64,000 nt of DNA, taken from NCBI GenBank assembly GCA_037957365.1, contig JARHVA010001427.1:434001-498000 (forward strand). The letters run 5' to 3'. A program made the translations under genes and the position numbers. Position 1 is the first letter of the stretch. Each line of letters starts with the position of its first letter. This DNA comes from Torreya grandis. Its lineage: Eukaryota; Streptophyta; Pinopsida; Cupressales; Taxaceae. The notes under the pieces were generated by a model. It was given only the letters and a program-made list of their open reading frames with translations, made no database searches and had not been told where the DNA came from. Below are positions 22,990-34,065 of this stretch, in pieces.

Positions 22990-24210
22990 TGGTATTTATC
23001 ATTCTCATCTAACCCCTTCAAAGAGGAGATATTTTAGATTGCAATTAATTCTTTTTCTTCTTGTTGATAATGTGTTGTTTAAAAAGGATATCAATGGCAT
23101 ACTATTCAAATGCATAAAACTAGGTCAAACATAGATGTTACTTGAGAAATTTCATGATGAACATGGTGGAGGACAATATTAATTAAGGATCATAGCCCAA
23201 AATATCATGAGAGGTAGGTATTATTAGCCAAGTTTATTTGGTGATTGTCATATATGGACTGGAAATACAAATAGTGTACCATGTTTGTTGGAAAGGTGAA
23301 GCTTGAAACCTTACCTCTCCAACCAATTTCCATAAATAAATGATTTTTTAAATGTGAATTAGAATTTATTAATATCATTAACCCCCCTTCAATATCAAGA
23401 CACAAGTGGATCCTAACTGCCACAAAATATTTCACGAGATGGACAAAGGTAGTAGCATTAAAAGAAGCTAATGAAACCAATGTTTTGAACATATATGAAT
23501 GTTTGATTACTATATTGTGGGTCCCTTCAACCATAAATTTTGATAATGTTATGTCTCTTTTAGGATCTAATATTATCCATTGGGTAGTTTAATATAGTGT
23601 TTTTTTTATGCCTCATCAAATTATTATCCATAAAGAAAAGACCTTGATGAGTCCATTAATAAGAATTTGTTAAATATCATTAGGAGAACTATTGAAGACA
23701 ATAAGAGATCATGGAATATCAAATTGAAGTAAGCTTTGTGGGTTTATAGGATCACCTATAAGAGGTCAATTTACAATTCTCCATACAAGCTAGTATATGG
23801 TAAGGAAGTAAGAATGCCTATTTCTCTTAAATTATCTAGTTTGGAATTGATGCATCAACTTGAGATTTTAAAGAATAATCTAATGGAAATAAGATATTCT
23901 AAGATAATGGAGATAGAGGAGATAAGGCATTATTCCATGTTGTCCATGGAGGCCCATTAAGCAATGGTAAAGAGATCTTTTGACAAAGGAACTTTTTAAA
24001 GAAGTTTTCAACAAAGAGATTTGGTCCTCAAAAGGGATGAGGATAGAGTTAAGCTAGGAAGGCACATGAAATTTTATTCTCTCTAGAGTGGTCCATATAT
24101 ATTCTCCAATTAAAAATCCCATAATGCTTTCATCTCACAAGGATGAATGTTGAAGAACTTCTTATCCCATTCAATGTGACACATCTAAACCATTGCTATT
24201 AAGGAAGCTA
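22990..24210 (+). pseudogene. Element A integrase remnant
   Basis: The N-terminal zinc-finger region shows FHDEHGGGQY and a GRYY-PSLFGDCHIW segment (about 23150-23250). The core reads HKWILTATKYFTRWTKVVALKE (23401 onwards), where the first catalytic Asp of ATDYF is Lys (23425-23427). It continues with INFDNVMSLLG, keeping the second Asp (about 23542). The C-terminal part is an open stretch (23736-23960) with WVYRITYKRSIYNSPYKLVY and GKEVRMPI, then the SFQQRDLVLKRDE block (about 24005). It would insert element DNA. It is dead. Confidence 0.8.
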
Positions 24211-24522
24211 AGCCCCTTATACATAGTTAGTTTGTTATTTTACTCTAATTATTTTTTTAAAACATTAATTTACTTTATTTTGTCTCAAATAAGTGCTTTT
24301 ATTTACACAATTATTCAGTAGTATAATCACCTTTATTTTATTAGGTTAGTTTCCATTTTAGTTTATTCTTTTCTCATTTGTTGGAATTCTTTGTTTGCAA
24401 GTCAAGAGGTTGTCTTGCAGTCAATGTAAATGGTTTATGTATCATATGAATGATCTAAAAGTCATAGAGATGGTCTAAGTTCTTAGCATAGTAGGCATGT
24501 TTCCCAACCAAGTTATCAAAGA
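24211..24522 (+). other. Non-coding stretch between integrase and 3' LTR of element A
   Basis: About 310 bases separate the integrase remnant from the 3' LTR start at 24523. I see no frame and no clean polypurine tract next to the LTR (CAAGTTATCAAAGA). The tract has probably decayed. Confidence 0.4.
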
Positions 24523-27511
24523 TGTTGATCAAATTTGGTCTACTTACCAAAAAGGTACCAAGTCTAAGAGTTCATTGGAAGGAGCAAGATCTTGATTGAA
24601 GAGTGGTATAATGATTCAATATGAATAGGCTTCATGTTGAAACCAAACAATTCAAGGTCATGGAATAAGTCTACATAATATTTAGGTTTTTTTAGTTCTT
24701 TTAGGCCTTTAAATATCAAGTGATAGTTCAAGTACAAGTTTAGAAGGGCATACAAGCTTTCAAAAAGCTAAGTATAAAACCTTTGTTTGGGCTAAGTCCT
24801 TACTTGGTGGATTTATTTCAATATTTTATTTTGCTAAATTTAAATATTTTAGGACCCTATTTTGGCTAAGTGTAATTTATTTTGGATAAAATGTTTGAAG
24901 CAAAAGATAAATACATATTTCTCTTAGGGAAATTGTTTCACAATAATTTCCTTGAAGACCTATTTCTTTCAGAGAAATTATTTGCATCAAAAAAGGCTAT
25001 GTGTAAATTTTCTCAAACATTTTATCTGTAGTAAAATCTTAAGGGTCATTTCTTTTTGGAAAATTGTTTGAATCATTTTCCCAAAGGGTCATTCTATAGG
25101 AAAGTTCAAAACAAAAGTCCCGAAGACTTAAATTCTCTCGAACATTTTGTTTGAATACAAAAATCTCGTAAGGCACTTTTTCAAGAAAAGTGTCTTATAA
25201 ATTTTACCAAAACGTCATTTTTTATAAAAGTGTCCCAAACTTTTTCTATAAAGGGTATTTGTTCATAATAAATATCCATTAAAAGGTTCAAAGGAAATAG
25301 CGTGAGGAATTTGTGACTCAACAAAGAAGAGATAGGTGTGAAAGTGTCAAAATCAATCCATGGTGAATAGCTATTTGATTTCAAAAAAACTAGGAGGTTT
25401 GCATGAGTGCCAATTTCAAACATAATAAATGATCATTAAAATTCAAAATGTAGTGATAGTGCATGGATGCCATTAACATTTATGCAAACATCAAATTTTG
25501 AGATCCATAAAGTAACAATTTGGGTCTCAAAAGGTCTTTAAAAGGATTAAATTTTGTCAAGATATAATGGTTCATATAAGCCCACATATTGACACATGAT
25601 ATATAAAAATCCATGCTAGAGTCAAATAGGTCAAAAGGCCCCTATGTTAAATCCCTTAAAGAGATACAAGTTAAATAAGATCCAATAGTATGGGTTCATC
25701 AAGCTAAGATCTGATGGTACACGGTCACTGACAAAAGGATGGGTCTAAGCTAAATCAATGATCAACATTCAATTATACCAATGATCCAATGATATGTAAA
25801 AACTAATAGGAAAGTAAGACCAGGGAGATCTATGGTTTATATGAGCTTGTACATCTTGATCTAATGGTATATGATCAATTCAACATGTCAAATGGATCTT
25901 CTGGTAGGAAATCAAGGATTCACCTACATTCATACATCAAAATATAAGTGTAAGAAGAGTCAATAGAATCTATGGGACTGATAAGAACAAAGATAGTTGG
26001 GCACAATGAAATGTTCCAATGGGTAATTGACAACTAATGAACATCAGGCAAATCCAAAGAGATTTCATTAAAGGTCAATGAACTAGTTCTTCAATATAGG
26101 CAAAAAAATATTAAGGATCCATATCACCATTAGAGCTCAATCAATATAAGACATTGTCATGCAAGCAATATGGTCAAGGATAAGGCTCTATTACCTTTTA
26201 AGTTTAAATAGAACCTCTGGTTGATAGCTTAAAACTAGTTGACCTTATTGTAAAGTCATTCCATTAACATGTTCATTACTTTTAGATTAATAATCTTTAT
26301 ATACAATAGATTCTTGAATCTCACAAGGTTATGGATGAAGAATAGTTGTTCAATATTAGACCACATATAGAGATAGAAGATGGACTAGTGTTTGTGAAGT
26401 AAGGTCAAGTAGTTTGCAAGTTTTCATGAATGTTATGACTATGTGAAAACTAATGATCTGAGAATAGTTTTCCATCTATAAAATGAAACCATGTTTAAAT
26501 TAAAATGAATACATATATAAATGTGATCATGAAGAGGTGTCTCACATATCATTATGGTCACATTTTTGATAAAAAGGTACCAATGGCAACCCAAAGTAGA
26601 TGTGGTATAATTCTACCAATTCCAAGACATAGTCATCATCAAGAGATGATTAGATGATAATATGGAGTTATAAGAAGAGACCTAACAGTTGGATAAAGAT
26701 CAAGTGAGCATTTAATTCTTTTTCAAGGACTTTTAAGTTGTGCATTCTTGATAAGACCTAGAGTCAGCATCCTTGAGAGTGCTAATCCATCAAAAGTGGT
26801 TGGGAATTTTCTAATACACAACTCTCTCTTTCCATTTTCTATAAATAAAGGCTTCCAAGCCTTAAAATGGATCCCTCTTTTTGGTATGACCAATATCTAC
26901 CAAAAAATTTAATTTGATGCCTTTTGATGTAATAAAAATTAAATTCCATCATTTTCCAAGCTAGATTGAAGTGTGTTATATGTATTCATGTACTGTGGTT
27001 AAGTGAATGTATGTTCCTTACTTATGTCTAAGTTTTTATCACTTTTAGGAAGTGCTTAGTAATTCTCATAGGTTATTATAAGTGAAATTTGTATTTTATT
27101 ATATAACTTGAAAGTGGATATTTTCCCTCTCTTACTAATTTGATAACTGATTAATGCCTAATTCTAAAATATTTATGTGAGATTAATATTATTTGGTCTT
27201 GAAAACATCCCATAGTATATTTTGTGCAAGTTTGAGTGATAAAATCATTGGTGCATCACATATTTTACATTATTTATAAGTTATGTATCACATCTTTTAC
27301 ATTATTTATAAGTTATTGTCAAAACCCCTATCCATTTTCCAAGTAAGTGTTAGTTTAGGTGATAGATATAGAAGGAAGTCAGCCTTTTTCAAAGGTCTAA
27401 TCTATTATTAGGATACCCACAACCTAGGATCAATCCCATGTTGGACTAGATTTAAGTAAAATACTTGAATAATATTCTACTCAATAAGGGTGCAAATCTA
27501 GAACACCAATA
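24523..27511 (+). repeat. 3' LTR of element A
   Basis: It starts TGTTGATCAAATTTGGTC and ends GAACACCAATA, matching the 5' copy end to end (2989 versus 2992 bp). The candidate TATA region is at about 26839. GTACC directly after it is the probable target-site copy. The fragmentary frames inside it are not conserved in the other copy and are not genes. Confidence 0.8.
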
Positions 27512-28080
27512 GTACCTATGATGACCAAGCTAGAAGAGCCTCAATAGGGTCAAAGCCCTGATCAAGGATCAAGCTAGTTGGATGATACAATGGTGAATTA
27601 TGAACAAGAAGAGTTTTATACACTCAACCAATAGGCTAGTTCTAGCCAAGTTTATATTCTAGTGGCATCAAATATAAGAATCAAAAGAAGGAACATGGAT
27701 GGTAACCAAGAACCAAGTAAGGAGCCTCCTACCATTACTTTTTCAATATCTTGTCCAGTTAGACTTGTTGTTGTTCCAAAGGTCCCAATAGTTCCAAGGG
27801 GTCAGAATCAAGGAAATGCCTTGGTTCATCAAAAATCACAAGCTCAAGGTGCAATTATGGTTCTTAAATCACAACCAAAGGTTTTTTGTTCACACATCAA
27901 CATTGTAGAACAAATGAAAAGGTCTAATGTGAGTGTGCTAATGTGCGATATGCTCTCCATGCCTAACTAGGTAGACATCCTTCAAGAAGGACTATCAAAG
28001 ATCAATGTTGTAGACAAGCCATCAAGAATGGAGAATTTAGTCCTTACCAATGTAGCTAAAAGACCAAATGAAGAGTAACC
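27512..28080 (+). pseudogene. Element B gag tail resumed after element A
   Basis: The open stretch at 27662-27970 (102 residues) contains NQEPSKEPPTITFSISCPV and later VFCSHINIVEQMKRSNVSV. This is a linker ahead of the protease like that in element A. Upstream the frame gives TKLEEPQQGQ, then YEQEEFYTLNQ, equivalent to A's TQEELY at 19495. It completes the gag that starts at 13.7 kb. No zinc knuckle was seen. Confidence 0.6.
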
Positions 28081-28089
28081 AAGTAAAGT

Positions 28090-28625
28090 AGTCAAACCTC
28101 ATCACTTATACATTTTATTGATCATTGGTAACTCTCTAATACACAATTGCTTAGTGGATAGTGGGGCTAGTACCTTGGTAATGACAAAGTCCATAACTAA
28201 TCAAATTGGTATAAAAAATGAGCCCTAATGCAAAGGATTTTTATAAATTGATGGTTCTTCTACCAAGCCATCTGGCATAATTAGAGACTTTAATATGACC
28301 CTTCACACTTGTCTTAGTGTCTCAGTGGCTCAAGATGTATTGATCCTTAATCTGCCTCCTCACTTTGTACTATACCTATCCAGATATTTCATAGTAAAGA
28401 TAAGAGGTTATCTTTTATAAAATTGGTCATACATGGAATTCATAACAATATATGAAACCAAAGTGTTAATAAAAGATAATCCCATTGTATAATTCCACAT
28501 AGATCTCTATGGGCTAGATAACATAAACATCAATTGTACCATTATTTATGAGGATGAATTTGCAATGGAGTAGGAGTTAAACACTCATCCAAAAGAAATA
28601 CTAGACATATTCTTAGATTAACTAT
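28090..28625 (+). pseudogene. Element B retropepsin remnant
   Basis: The frame reads LIIGNSLIHNCLVDSGASTL with the DSG active site at about 28157, followed by an MTKSITNQIG segment, IDGSSTKPSGIIRDF, DVLILNLPPHFVLYLSRYF and the NINCTIIYEDE tail. It is better preserved than A's copy, with only a few stops. It would process the polyprotein. Confidence 0.75.
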
Positions 28626-28739
28626 GGAATGATAGCCCATTGGTATACCCCTTAGAGGTATTGAATAAAGGGACATGGGTGTTTACTATTTACATTAAGA
28701 AAGCTAGTCCATACCATCCCTTATAAGGCCTCAATAAGA

Positions 28740-29230
28740 TCCTAGTGGTCTATGGAAACTATTCTTTGATAGTTCAAGGAGAAAACATGGAGTGGGTGTA
28801 GGTGATATGTTGGTTTCCCAATTAAATGATAAATAATTCTCTTCATAGAGGTTCCAATTCTACTACTCCTATAATGTATAAAAATATTAAGGTCTCATCC
28901 ATGGCCTTTAATGGGATAGTAAGAGAGGGATTAAGAAACTATAAGTCTATGGGTATAGTTAATTAGTTGTACACCAAGTCAGAGGTCAAAATGTCACTAA
29001 GAACCCCTTAATGAAGTCTTAAAAACATATAGTGTGGGACCTAATTGAGGACTTTGAGGCCTTCAACATCTAATCAGTGCTAAAGGGCCAAAATCAACAT
29101 GTTAATAGACTAGCAGCAATGGGGGATCATTTTGATATCCTTAATGAATTGAAAAGGACCAAGGTGAAACCATATGTTAAATTGGTAATAAGGCCATCAA
29201 TGCTAGATAATGAAGCTCATTAGCAGGTCT
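28740..29230 (+). pseudogene. Element B RNase H-like domain located upstream of RT
   Basis: The frame gives LWKLFFDSSRRKHGVGVGDM with the first catalytic Asp kept (about 28767). The second acidic residue region reads KY-stop-GLIHGL, so the Glu is lost, and the third reads VYGYS where GDS is expected (Asp to Tyr). The tail, WDLIEDFEAFNI then NRLAAMGDHFD, matches element A. As in A it lies before RT, so the arrangement belongs to the family and did not arise by rearrangement of one copy. Confidence 0.7.
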
Positions 29231-29329
29231 TTAAAAGTGATAAATAGATTGTGTGTTTCTTGCAACAAGAAGCATAGTTCTCTTCCATCAACTAAGGAAA
29301 TTTGCAACATCAGTATGAAGAGTAGATTG

Positions 29330-30450
29330 TTCAATTAAGGTCAAATAAGCTTCCTAAAGGGATATTCACCCTAGAAGGTATCTTTCATGAAGGATACTAT
29401 ATGAGGGAGGATAAATTAGTGATGTCAAAAAATGAATAGAAATATGAGATTTTTTATCCTTGAAGACAAGTTCCTCAAGATTGGAAAGGTAAGCACTAAA
29501 GCTGAAAGGGATGTCTTCATAGAACTTTGTAAAGAATATGTAGACATATTTACTTGTAAATATAGTGACCTAAGGGGATTTGACCCTAAATTGGCCAAAC
29601 ACACTATCAAACTAAAAGTTAATGCTAATCATGTTAGGTAGAAGTAGAGGCCCATAGACCCCAATATTAAAGAGCTCACGAGGAAGGAATTGAATAAGTT
29701 AATCAAATCTAAGATCATCTTTCCAATTAAGCACTCTTCATGGGTAGCTAATATAATACCTATCAAGAAGAAGAATGGGGAGATCAGATTATGTGAACTT
29801 TAGGTATCTGAATAAGGTCTCTTTAAAGGATCATTATCCCTTACCATCTATGGAGTAACTCCTTAAGATAGTTGTTGGTTCATAATTTTTCTCTCTCTTG
29901 GATGGGTATTTAGGTTATAACCAAGAGATAGTGAGAAATTAATATCAATATAAAACTTCCTTCATCACCAAGTGGGTTGCATTTTGTTATCATAAGATTC
30001 CTTTTGGATTATCTAATGTTTGGGAAACCTTTCAAAGATAAATGGACATGGATTTATAAGGTCTATTAAATCAAATGGGGTTAGTCTACTTGGATGAGAT
30101 CATAGTCTTCTCCAAGAAAGATAGTGAGCACATGGACCATCTAAGGATGATATTCCAGAGATGTAGAGAGTATGGGATCTCTTTAAATCCAAAGAAGTAT
30201 GTGTTTTTTATGTATGAAGGCAAACTATTGGGTCACATTATTTTAAAAGGACTGTCCATTGAACCTAATAGAATAAGTGTCATCTTATCCTTGTCTTTAA
30301 CAAAGCACAAGGATGGGATATTCTTTGGTAATATTAACTTTATGAAAATGTTAATACCTAGATTTGAAAACTTAGTCAAACATATCACCACCAAGCTAAA
30401 GAAGATTCAAGTGTTTGGTTGGTCAGATGAAGTTAAGGTAGATTTTTAGG
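29330..30450 (+). pseudogene. Element B reverse transcriptase remnant
   Basis: The open stretch at 29432-29641 holds the segment before RT (ERDVFIELCKEYVDIFTCKY, then DLRGFDPKLAKHTIKL). RT blocks follow: a PIDPNIKELTRKELNKLI segment, IIPIKKKNGEIRLC, then a one-base frameshift near 29798 into NFRYLNKVSLKDHYPLP. A long open stretch (30075-30449) gives VYLDEIIVFSKKDSEHMDHL, RCREYGISLNPKKYVF, and LGHIILKGLSIEPNRI. The active site is YLDE in place of YxDD. It is the best preserved pol region of the window. Confidence 0.85.
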
Positions 30451-30469
30451 CCATCAAGTAGGCCATTAC

Positions 30470-30885
30470 CTAGGTACCCTCACTCATGAATCTTGACTTA
30501 TCCAAGGACTTCATCTTATACACCTTTTCCAATGTTGATAACATATCAACTATGCTAATGTAGAATAATGGTGAAGTAATGGATCAACCATTTGCCTTTT
30601 TTAGTCAAGGGCTAAAATGATATGAGGTGAGGTACACCATCATTGAAAAATAGGTTCTTTCATCCTTGAGGAGCCTCAAGAAGTTTAGGCCAATTCTTTC
30701 TAATATCAAGATATATCTAATGATGTCTCATCTTGGAGTTAGGGACTTCCTCTTTAGAAAATATTTGAATAAGAAGAGAGTAGGTTGGATCACCAAGGTC
30801 ATGAAATATGACATGAAGATCAAGGTCACCAAGTTGGTAAGGGGAAAGGGTTTATGTGATTACATGGTGAATGATATCTAAGAGG
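30470..30885 (+). pseudogene. Element B RNase H of the RT module
   Basis: It starts LMNLDLSKDFILYTFSNVDN, then AFFSQGLK and YEVRYTIIEK. The open stretch at 30666-30881 continues with LRSLKKFRPILSNIKIYLM, GWITKVMKYDMKIKVTKLVR and GKGLCDYM. It is the ordinary Gypsy RNase H that follows RT, distinct from the domain at 28.74 kb. The TDAS active-site motif is degraded to TFSN, and stops are present. Confidence 0.7.
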
Positions 30886-30899
30886 ACAAAGAAGTTATT

Positions 30900-31285
30900 T
30901 TGGTGACCCAAGAAAACTCACAAGTAGGTGTACCTCCACTTCAAAATAGCTATCTTTAAGATATGGCTCACTTTTTGACAATAGGAGAATGCCCCCAAGG
31001 TTTGGATAGAGTTAAAATAAGGTATTTTAGGCTTCAATCCATAACTTACAAATTGGTTAGTGGATTTATTTTTAGAAGGGACCTCAATGGGGGACTCCTT
31101 AGGTACATATATGATAATCATGTGACCAAGCTCTTGGAGCAATGTCATGATGGGCATGTAAGAGGCCATTTTGCACCTAGAACAACATTAGCAAAGGTAA
31201 TAAGGGTTAGTTATTACTAGCCCAATATTTTCAAGGATGCTCATTTATGGGTTAATGATTAAAATGTCATCAAAATGAAAAACAT
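30900..31285 (+). pseudogene. Element B integrase, N-terminal fragment only
   Basis: The open stretch at 30963-31220 contains YKLVSGFIFRRDLNGGLLRY, then LLEQCHDGHVRGHFAPRTTL and KVIRVSYY. This is the HHCC zinc-finger region of Gypsy integrases (the H-x-GH-x-GGHF pattern, here HDGHVRGHF). It is followed by PNIFKDAHLWVND. The catalytic core that should come next is absent: after about 31285 the sequence is unrelated. Element B is therefore truncated here by deletion or by another insertion. Confidence 0.75.
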
Positions 31286-32200
31286 GAGGCATGTAGTCTC
31301 TTACATTTTCCTTATCCAAATTATATTTATATTATATTTTCCCACTTTGTTCAAGACACATATCCATGGCATTTTTTAGATGTTAAGTATATGTAAAACA
31401 CCACCCACTCAGTTCCTTTGATTACATCAACCTGATCTATATATTCATTGATAGTTATAACTAGATTAAACACCTCAACAACTAATAGTAGTCCTTATCT
31501 TAGTGTATCATCCAACTCAATATATTCCATTAGTTTTCACTCATTTATAACTATTTCATTGACTATCCTCATACAATCATCTATTATCAGACCAACACTT
31601 ACTATATCAACTAACCTAAAGTAGTAGTTTATTATTCCTAGTATTATAGCTACTGCATACATTATATTGATGTTGTCTTATAGTAATAATTCCTCTCAAA
31701 TTACCACATCAACAAACTTTATGTAGGATGTTTTTAGTTATCCTATTCAACAAACTCTATTCACCAGATTAAAGTAGTTTATTCTCCCTAACCAAAATAC
31801 ATTAATTGAGTTGAGACCACATAGTTATTTTTAATAAATTTAAATGTAATTTAGACCCTCACTAAGATAATTTTATTCAAAATTAGGAACCTTTATCTTA
31901 GTTTAGTTCAGATCCTTTAGGCTATGATGAGTGGTTCACCATTGATTAACTTTCTCATCTCCTATAATAAATTCCATTCCTTGAACTCATGAGGACTTCC
32001 CCTCATAATTAAAGTTGATTGATGTAACTTATATTAAAAATGAAAATCCCTCAAACTCCATGTAAGGGTCAAGAAGCTACCTTTCCTAGGTCTAAAGATA
32101 GTATCCTTTAGCAATGTAAATAAATGTCTATTTAAGTTGACTAAAATTTGGATGCCTCTCTCTCACTTAAATTTATTATTGCTTAATTGATCCTTAGTGA
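31286..32200 (+). repeat. Repeat-rich segment upstream of the element F protease remnant
   Basis: Phrases of the CATCAACxxAxT/CAACTATAT type recur at irregular steps between 31420 and 31830 (for example about 31428, 31470, 31510, 31605, 31705 and 31745). They recall the 53-bp family at 2.6-4.3 kb. A frame across it is rich in Tyr, Gln and Ser (QTNTYYINQ), as in gag tails, so it could instead be an eroded gag end of element F. I cannot decide between the two. Confidence 0.35.
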
Positions 32201-32204
32201 AATA

Positions 32205-32590
32205 TTACTACATGTGGATAATCCTCCTCTATTAATCAGTGTCTAAGTTGGTGAAATTTAAGTCAATTATGCTTTTATTAATGAAGGGTTAGGAACTTGT
32301 ATCACCTCCCTTGACTTCATCAAATCTCTTGGATACTTTGAATGCAACCTTAAAACAACCCAAAACTTGTGCTAAGGCTATGATAAGAGATAAATTACCC
32401 CACGTGGTTCTGCTTGGATCACTATCACAGTCCTTCCCATCATGTTCAGAGATAAGGTCACGTTTTTTAACTTTACACTATCATATAACATTTTACTTGG
32501 TTGACCTTAGATGCATCTCATGAGAGACATCACCTCTTCTACATTCTAATGTGTCAAATTTACTCACAATCATATTATATAAAATATTCA
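32205..32590 (+). pseudogene. Element F retropepsin-like remnant with NEG in place of the Asp triad
   Basis: The plus frame reads VNYAFINEGLGTC, then ITSLDFIKSLGYFECNL, then FRDKVTFFNFTLSYNILLG and, after two stops, MHLMRDITSSTF and CVKFTHN. The order of an active-site segment, LDF-x-KSLG, YNILLG and a closing CVKF matches retropepsin-like domains in plant Gypsy-type polyproteins where the site reads DEGAS. Here it reads NEGLG. Five in-frame stops make it a pseudogene. The open stretch at 32311-32523 is an out-of-frame shadow of it. Confidence 0.55.
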
Positions 32591-33988
32591 AGGTGATATT
32601 AACCCTTTTAATTTAAAAAAAAGTATAATAATTTGGTATGTTTAAAATACTTACCCTTTAACCCTTTACTAACATTCCATTTCATGAATATCAATGTTTC
32701 AACTATTTTATCAATTCTAACCATGGTTATAATGGACACAAAAAACTAGTAGGAAACATACTATATATCCTATTATATGATGATGATGATCCTAATGAGA
32801 TCAATATTAAGATAAAAAATTTGGATTTCCCTTATATATTATCACTTAATTACCTCCTTTGTGACCTCATTCTCATAAGTAATCAATTAATTATTTTCTT
32901 GATTTGATAGTTAAGCCCAACAACCTAGCTCCCTGATCATCCTTAATTGATAGAGTGGTTAATGCCTTCCATATTGATATTCACACACCTATTTATGATG
33001 ATGGTTATTTATTATATTCTCCCTTATTAGTTTTTTATCCTTGAGCCAAGGACATGAAAATCCTTCATTATCAATATTCATTACATCATTTATACGAGTT
33101 TGCTTTACATTTACATAGTATTCATCTAGTTTATGTTTTTCCTTATATTTATACTATACCTAACATTATTTATCCTTTTATTGATGTTAATATGTATAAT
33201 ATTTAGTAGATAATAAATTATTCACATTATTTTCTAGTCACTTTTGAGCCTCTTTAGAGTATGCTCCTTGATAATTCCATAGTAGGACCATATCAGTTCC
33301 CCATATTTTTTGATTATTAAGTATCATTTATCTCAATATGTTGTCCTAAGCACTTTGACCCACACTGAGGTAGTATCCTATAGACATAGCCACAAAAAAT
33401 AATCATGAGCCTACTCTTAAATTCTTAGATGATGATGATATATTTGATTAGGTCCTATCCAGGCCCCAACATAACTCCCTACCTAAAATATGGGAAAAAG
33501 AACCATATTATGAATTTTAAAATAAATTTCGTCATTATTCCAAGGATTATCAATCATAAAAATAATAATTAGAACAACGACATTCATAAATCTTAATTCA
33601 TGCCACACATAGTCAAACTCCATAATTAGTTAGTCCTAGGCACATTTTTTGATTTCATGATATGAATACACATACTTTTACCCCTTATAGAGGTCTTCAA
33701 CAATATATTGATGTGTTTCATCCTAGAACAACCCAAGATTATTGTAACTATAACTTTTCACCTCTCTAGTTATCTCCAAAATATATTGCAATCACATGAA
33801 AGTCTATATTATTTGGCATCATTGAAATACACACCATACAAATAGATTCATAGTAATTAAATAAAAAATTCATGATTTTATGAGGCATATGTCCTGACCT
33901 TATTAGTAGAACCCCCAGGGTCATTCTTATATTAAGGCTCAACATTATCCTCAACCTGTGTCTTATTGTAGATCATAAGTTTTAAGCC

Positions 33989-33991
<3 letters not shown>
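32591..33991 (+). other. Probable further element F remains, no domain identified
   Basis: Short plus-strand frames such as LLDNSIVGPYQFPIFFDY (about 33265) look like eroded coding sequence downstream of the protease remnant. I recognise no RT, RNase H or integrase block. The rest is AT-rich with many TTTACATTTA-type phrases. Confidence 0.3.
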
Positions 33992-34057
<66 letters not shown>

Positions 34058-34065
34058 GTATGTAT
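33992..34065. repeat. (AT)27 microsatellite followed by (GTAT)5
   Basis: A pure AT dinucleotide run covers 33992-34045 (54 bases). It passes directly into GTAT tetranucleotides to 34065. The compound structure shows slippage growth with a point change that founded the tetranucleotide part. Confidence 0.95.

Larger units (their letters stand above)
15074..27511 (+). mobile_element. Element A: complete-length but dead Gypsy element nested in element B
   Basis: Two direct LTRs of about 2990 bp (15074-18065 and 24523-27511) flank an internal region of about 6.5 kb with gag, protease, RNase H-like, RT, RNase H and integrase remnants in that order. The total length is about 12.4 kb. A plausible primer site (TGGCATGCCTC at 18070) follows the first LTR. 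The target duplication looks imperfect: TGTCC before (15069-15073) and GTACC after (27512-27516). The terminal TG and CA are partly decayed (TA at the 5' end, TA at the 3' end). It lies within B's gag and is therefore younger than B. Confidence 0.8.
11090..31285 (+). mobile_element. Element B: plus-strand Gypsy element split by nested element A
   Basis: The 5' LTR is 11090-13552 and gag 13.7-15.07 kb. Element A then occupies 15074-27511, and B resumes at about 27512 with gag tail, protease, RNase H-like, RT, RNase H and the start of integrase. B's gag reads GYNQALMAQNIGV before A and PMMTKLEEPQQG after it. The same phase returns once A is removed, which supports the join. B has no 3' LTR in this window: it ends in the integrase near 31285, against unrelated sequence. 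Confidence 0.75.

Noticed and set aside
23205..23534. 109-codon minus-strand frame
   Set aside because: It is antisense to the integrase of element A, whose plus-strand motifs explain the sequence.
24564..25423. Minus-strand frames in the 24.5-25.4 kb region
   Set aside because: They lie inside the 3' LTR of element A, antisense, and are not conserved in the other LTR copy.
15069..27516. A perfect 5-bp target duplication for element A
   Set aside because: The candidates TGTCC and GTACC do not match exactly; the nesting is supported by the gag join, not by the duplication.
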